This document shows positions 5,703 through 6,381 of a stretch of DNA of 6,381 nucleotides, piece by piece. The DNA is from Alphaproteobacteria bacterium (GTDB taxonomy: Bacteria > Pseudomonadota > Alphaproteobacteria > JANQSM01): NCBI GenBank assembly GCA_028284025.1, contig JANQSM010000252.1, positions 1 to 6,381 on the forward strand, read 5' to 3'. Under the pieces are notes generated by a model. It was given only the letters and a program-made list of their open reading frames with translations, made no database searches and had not been told where the DNA came from. The number at the start of each line of letters is the position of its first letter. Position 1 is the stretch's first letter. Both the position numbers and the translations under genes were made by a program.

Positions 5703-6230
5703 TTATGAGTTATTCTGCCCAAAAAGCGGATGGAGTATCTTATCTCCCACTTTAAGCCCCAGACGCGCACTGGTCCCGGCGTTTACTTCCAACACAGCCA
5801 GCGCCGGATGTAGGGAGGAAATCCTTTTCTCAGACAAAGGCTCGGTATCTTTAGCAATAGAGACGATCTGCCCTTCCCGGTCGATAAAAATGATATCCAA
5901 TGGCAGATAGGTATCTTTCATCCAAAAGCTCCGCACAGCTTCTTCCGGACCTAAATTAAATAACATGCCCTGGTTTGGCGGCAAGTTGCGACGGAACATC
6001 AATCCACGGGTAATTTCGTCAGGTGTGTCCGCTAACTCTACCAAAAAGTCATGAACCCCCTTTGACGTTCTAATTTGCATTCCCTCTAATTCTAAGGGAA
6101 TCTCAAACTTTACCTGGGTAGAAGGGATAGGCAGATACATCATCGCGATGACTCCGGCAATAATGCATGCTCCACTTAAGCACAAAAAGATAATAGCGGT
6201 TTTTCTGGATATCACAGAGGGTTGTTTCAT
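5703..6230 (-). CDS. DUF192 family protein with N-terminal membrane anchor or signal
   Basis: A 175-residue protein of the DUF192 family, whose function is not established. A hydrophobic segment (about 11-33) after a basic start would export or anchor it, placing the DUF192 domain (about 58-168) in the periplasm. Conserved features are FLVELADTPDEITRGLMFRR (62-81), GMLF (88-91), SFWMKDTYLPLDIIFID (101-117) and ALAVLEVNAGTSARLGLKVGD (143-163). The frame is open upstream to an ATG at 6368, but I chose the ATG at 6230: the extra 46 residues do not look like protein of this family and cover the likely promoter, and the chosen start gives the usual signal-plus-domain layout. AAAGG lies a rather long 11 bases upstream. 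It probably forms a two-gene transcript with the NDUFS4-like gene. Confidence 0.9.
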   Translation of the reverse strand: MKQPSVISRKTAIIFLCLSGACIIAGVIAMMYLPIPSTQVKFEIPLELEGMQIRTSKGVHDFLVELADTPDEITRGLMFRRNLPPNQGMLFNLGPEEAVRSFWMKDTYLPLDIIFIDREGQIVSIAKDTEPLSEKRISSLHPALAVLEVNAGTSARLGLKVGDKILHPLFGQNNS

Positions 6231-6295
6231 TTTTTTATTGGCCTTTAGAATGGTATGTTTTAAAACAAGAGAACATAATTTTAACAAAGTACTAC

Positions 6296-6323
6296 AGCAT
6301 ATGCACAGGTCAATACTTGTTAA
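6296..6323 (-). promoter_or_regulatory. Candidate promoter of the DUF192/NDUFS4-like pair
   Basis: On the minus strand TTAACA (6323-6318) and TATGCT (6301-6296) are 16 bases apart, matching five and four of six consensus bases. TTGACC (6313-6308) is an alternative -35, but no good -10 follows it. The leader would be about 60 bases and includes the 12-base palindrome TGTTTTAAAACA at 6256-6267, whose role is unknown. Confidence 0.3.
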
Positions 6324-6381
6324 TGTATCACATACGGACGGACGTGAGGAACGCTTAAGGTGGGCCATACATCTGGCTAAG

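Noticed and set aside
6271..6285. Second SOS box, GAAC-ATAATTT-TAAC, upstream of the DUF192 gene
   Set aside because: One half-site is mismatched (TAAC for GAAC) and the region is AT-rich; not enough to call.
6231..6368. 46-residue N-terminal extension of the DUF192 protein
   Set aside because: The translated segment is Cys/Leu/Ser-rich, not family-like, and covers the likely promoter; the ATG at 6230 gives a normal signal-plus-domain protein.
6355..6381. Possible 3' end of another minus-strand gene at the right edge (LSQMYGPP then TAA)
   Set aside because: Only a few codons are visible and nothing in them is recognisable.

Overview
The window looks like chromosomal housekeeping DNA from an alphaproteobacterium of moderate GC content. 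Three things support this. LexA has the alphaproteobacterial DNA-binding helix and a perfect GTTC-N7-GTTC operator. There is a gene for the NDUFS4-like accessory subunit of complex I, which among bacteria is typical of Alphaproteobacteria. The triosephosphate isomerase gene is divergent from a PpiD-type foldase, an arrangement common in that class. No insertion sequence, phage gene, CRISPR array, tRNA or rRNA was seen. The genus cannot be named from this sequence.

Layout, left to right. Positions 1-579 (minus) hold the N-terminal 193 codons of tpiA, cut by the window edge. A 118-base divergent intergenic region with repeated TCACATC/GATGTGA elements separates it from ppiD (698-2557, plus). 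ppiD converges on an unrecognised soluble, charged, helix-rich protein (2566-3516, minus). A perfect 11-bp-arm hairpin inside the 3' end of ppiD probably terminates that opposing gene. An AT-rich regulatory region (3517-3709) follows, with a CtrA-type box. Next is a YibQ-like divergent polysaccharide deacetylase (3710-4654, minus), divergent from lexA (4750-5367, plus). The promoter region between them holds the SOS box and a perfect DnaA 9-mer. lexA overlaps tail-to-tail with the NDUFS4-like gene (5364-5663, minus), which lies 39 bases downstream of a membrane-anchored DUF192 gene (5703-6230, minus), probably one transcript.

Functionally the window mixes central metabolism (tpiA), envelope protein folding and wall-related functions (ppiD, the YibQ-like gene), the SOS response (lexA) and respiration (the NDUFS4-like gene). 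From memory of other alphaproteobacteria, ppiD and lexA often flank a trpE-G-D-C-moaC-moeA block. Here two minus-strand genes sit in its place, and a strong Shine-Dalgarno sequence with no gene follows ppiD. I read this as a possible rearrangement scar. I found no clearly novel multi-gene system. The best leads are the unknown gene with its CtrA-like promoter, the rearranged ppiD-lexA interval, and the layered SOS/DnaA control region.
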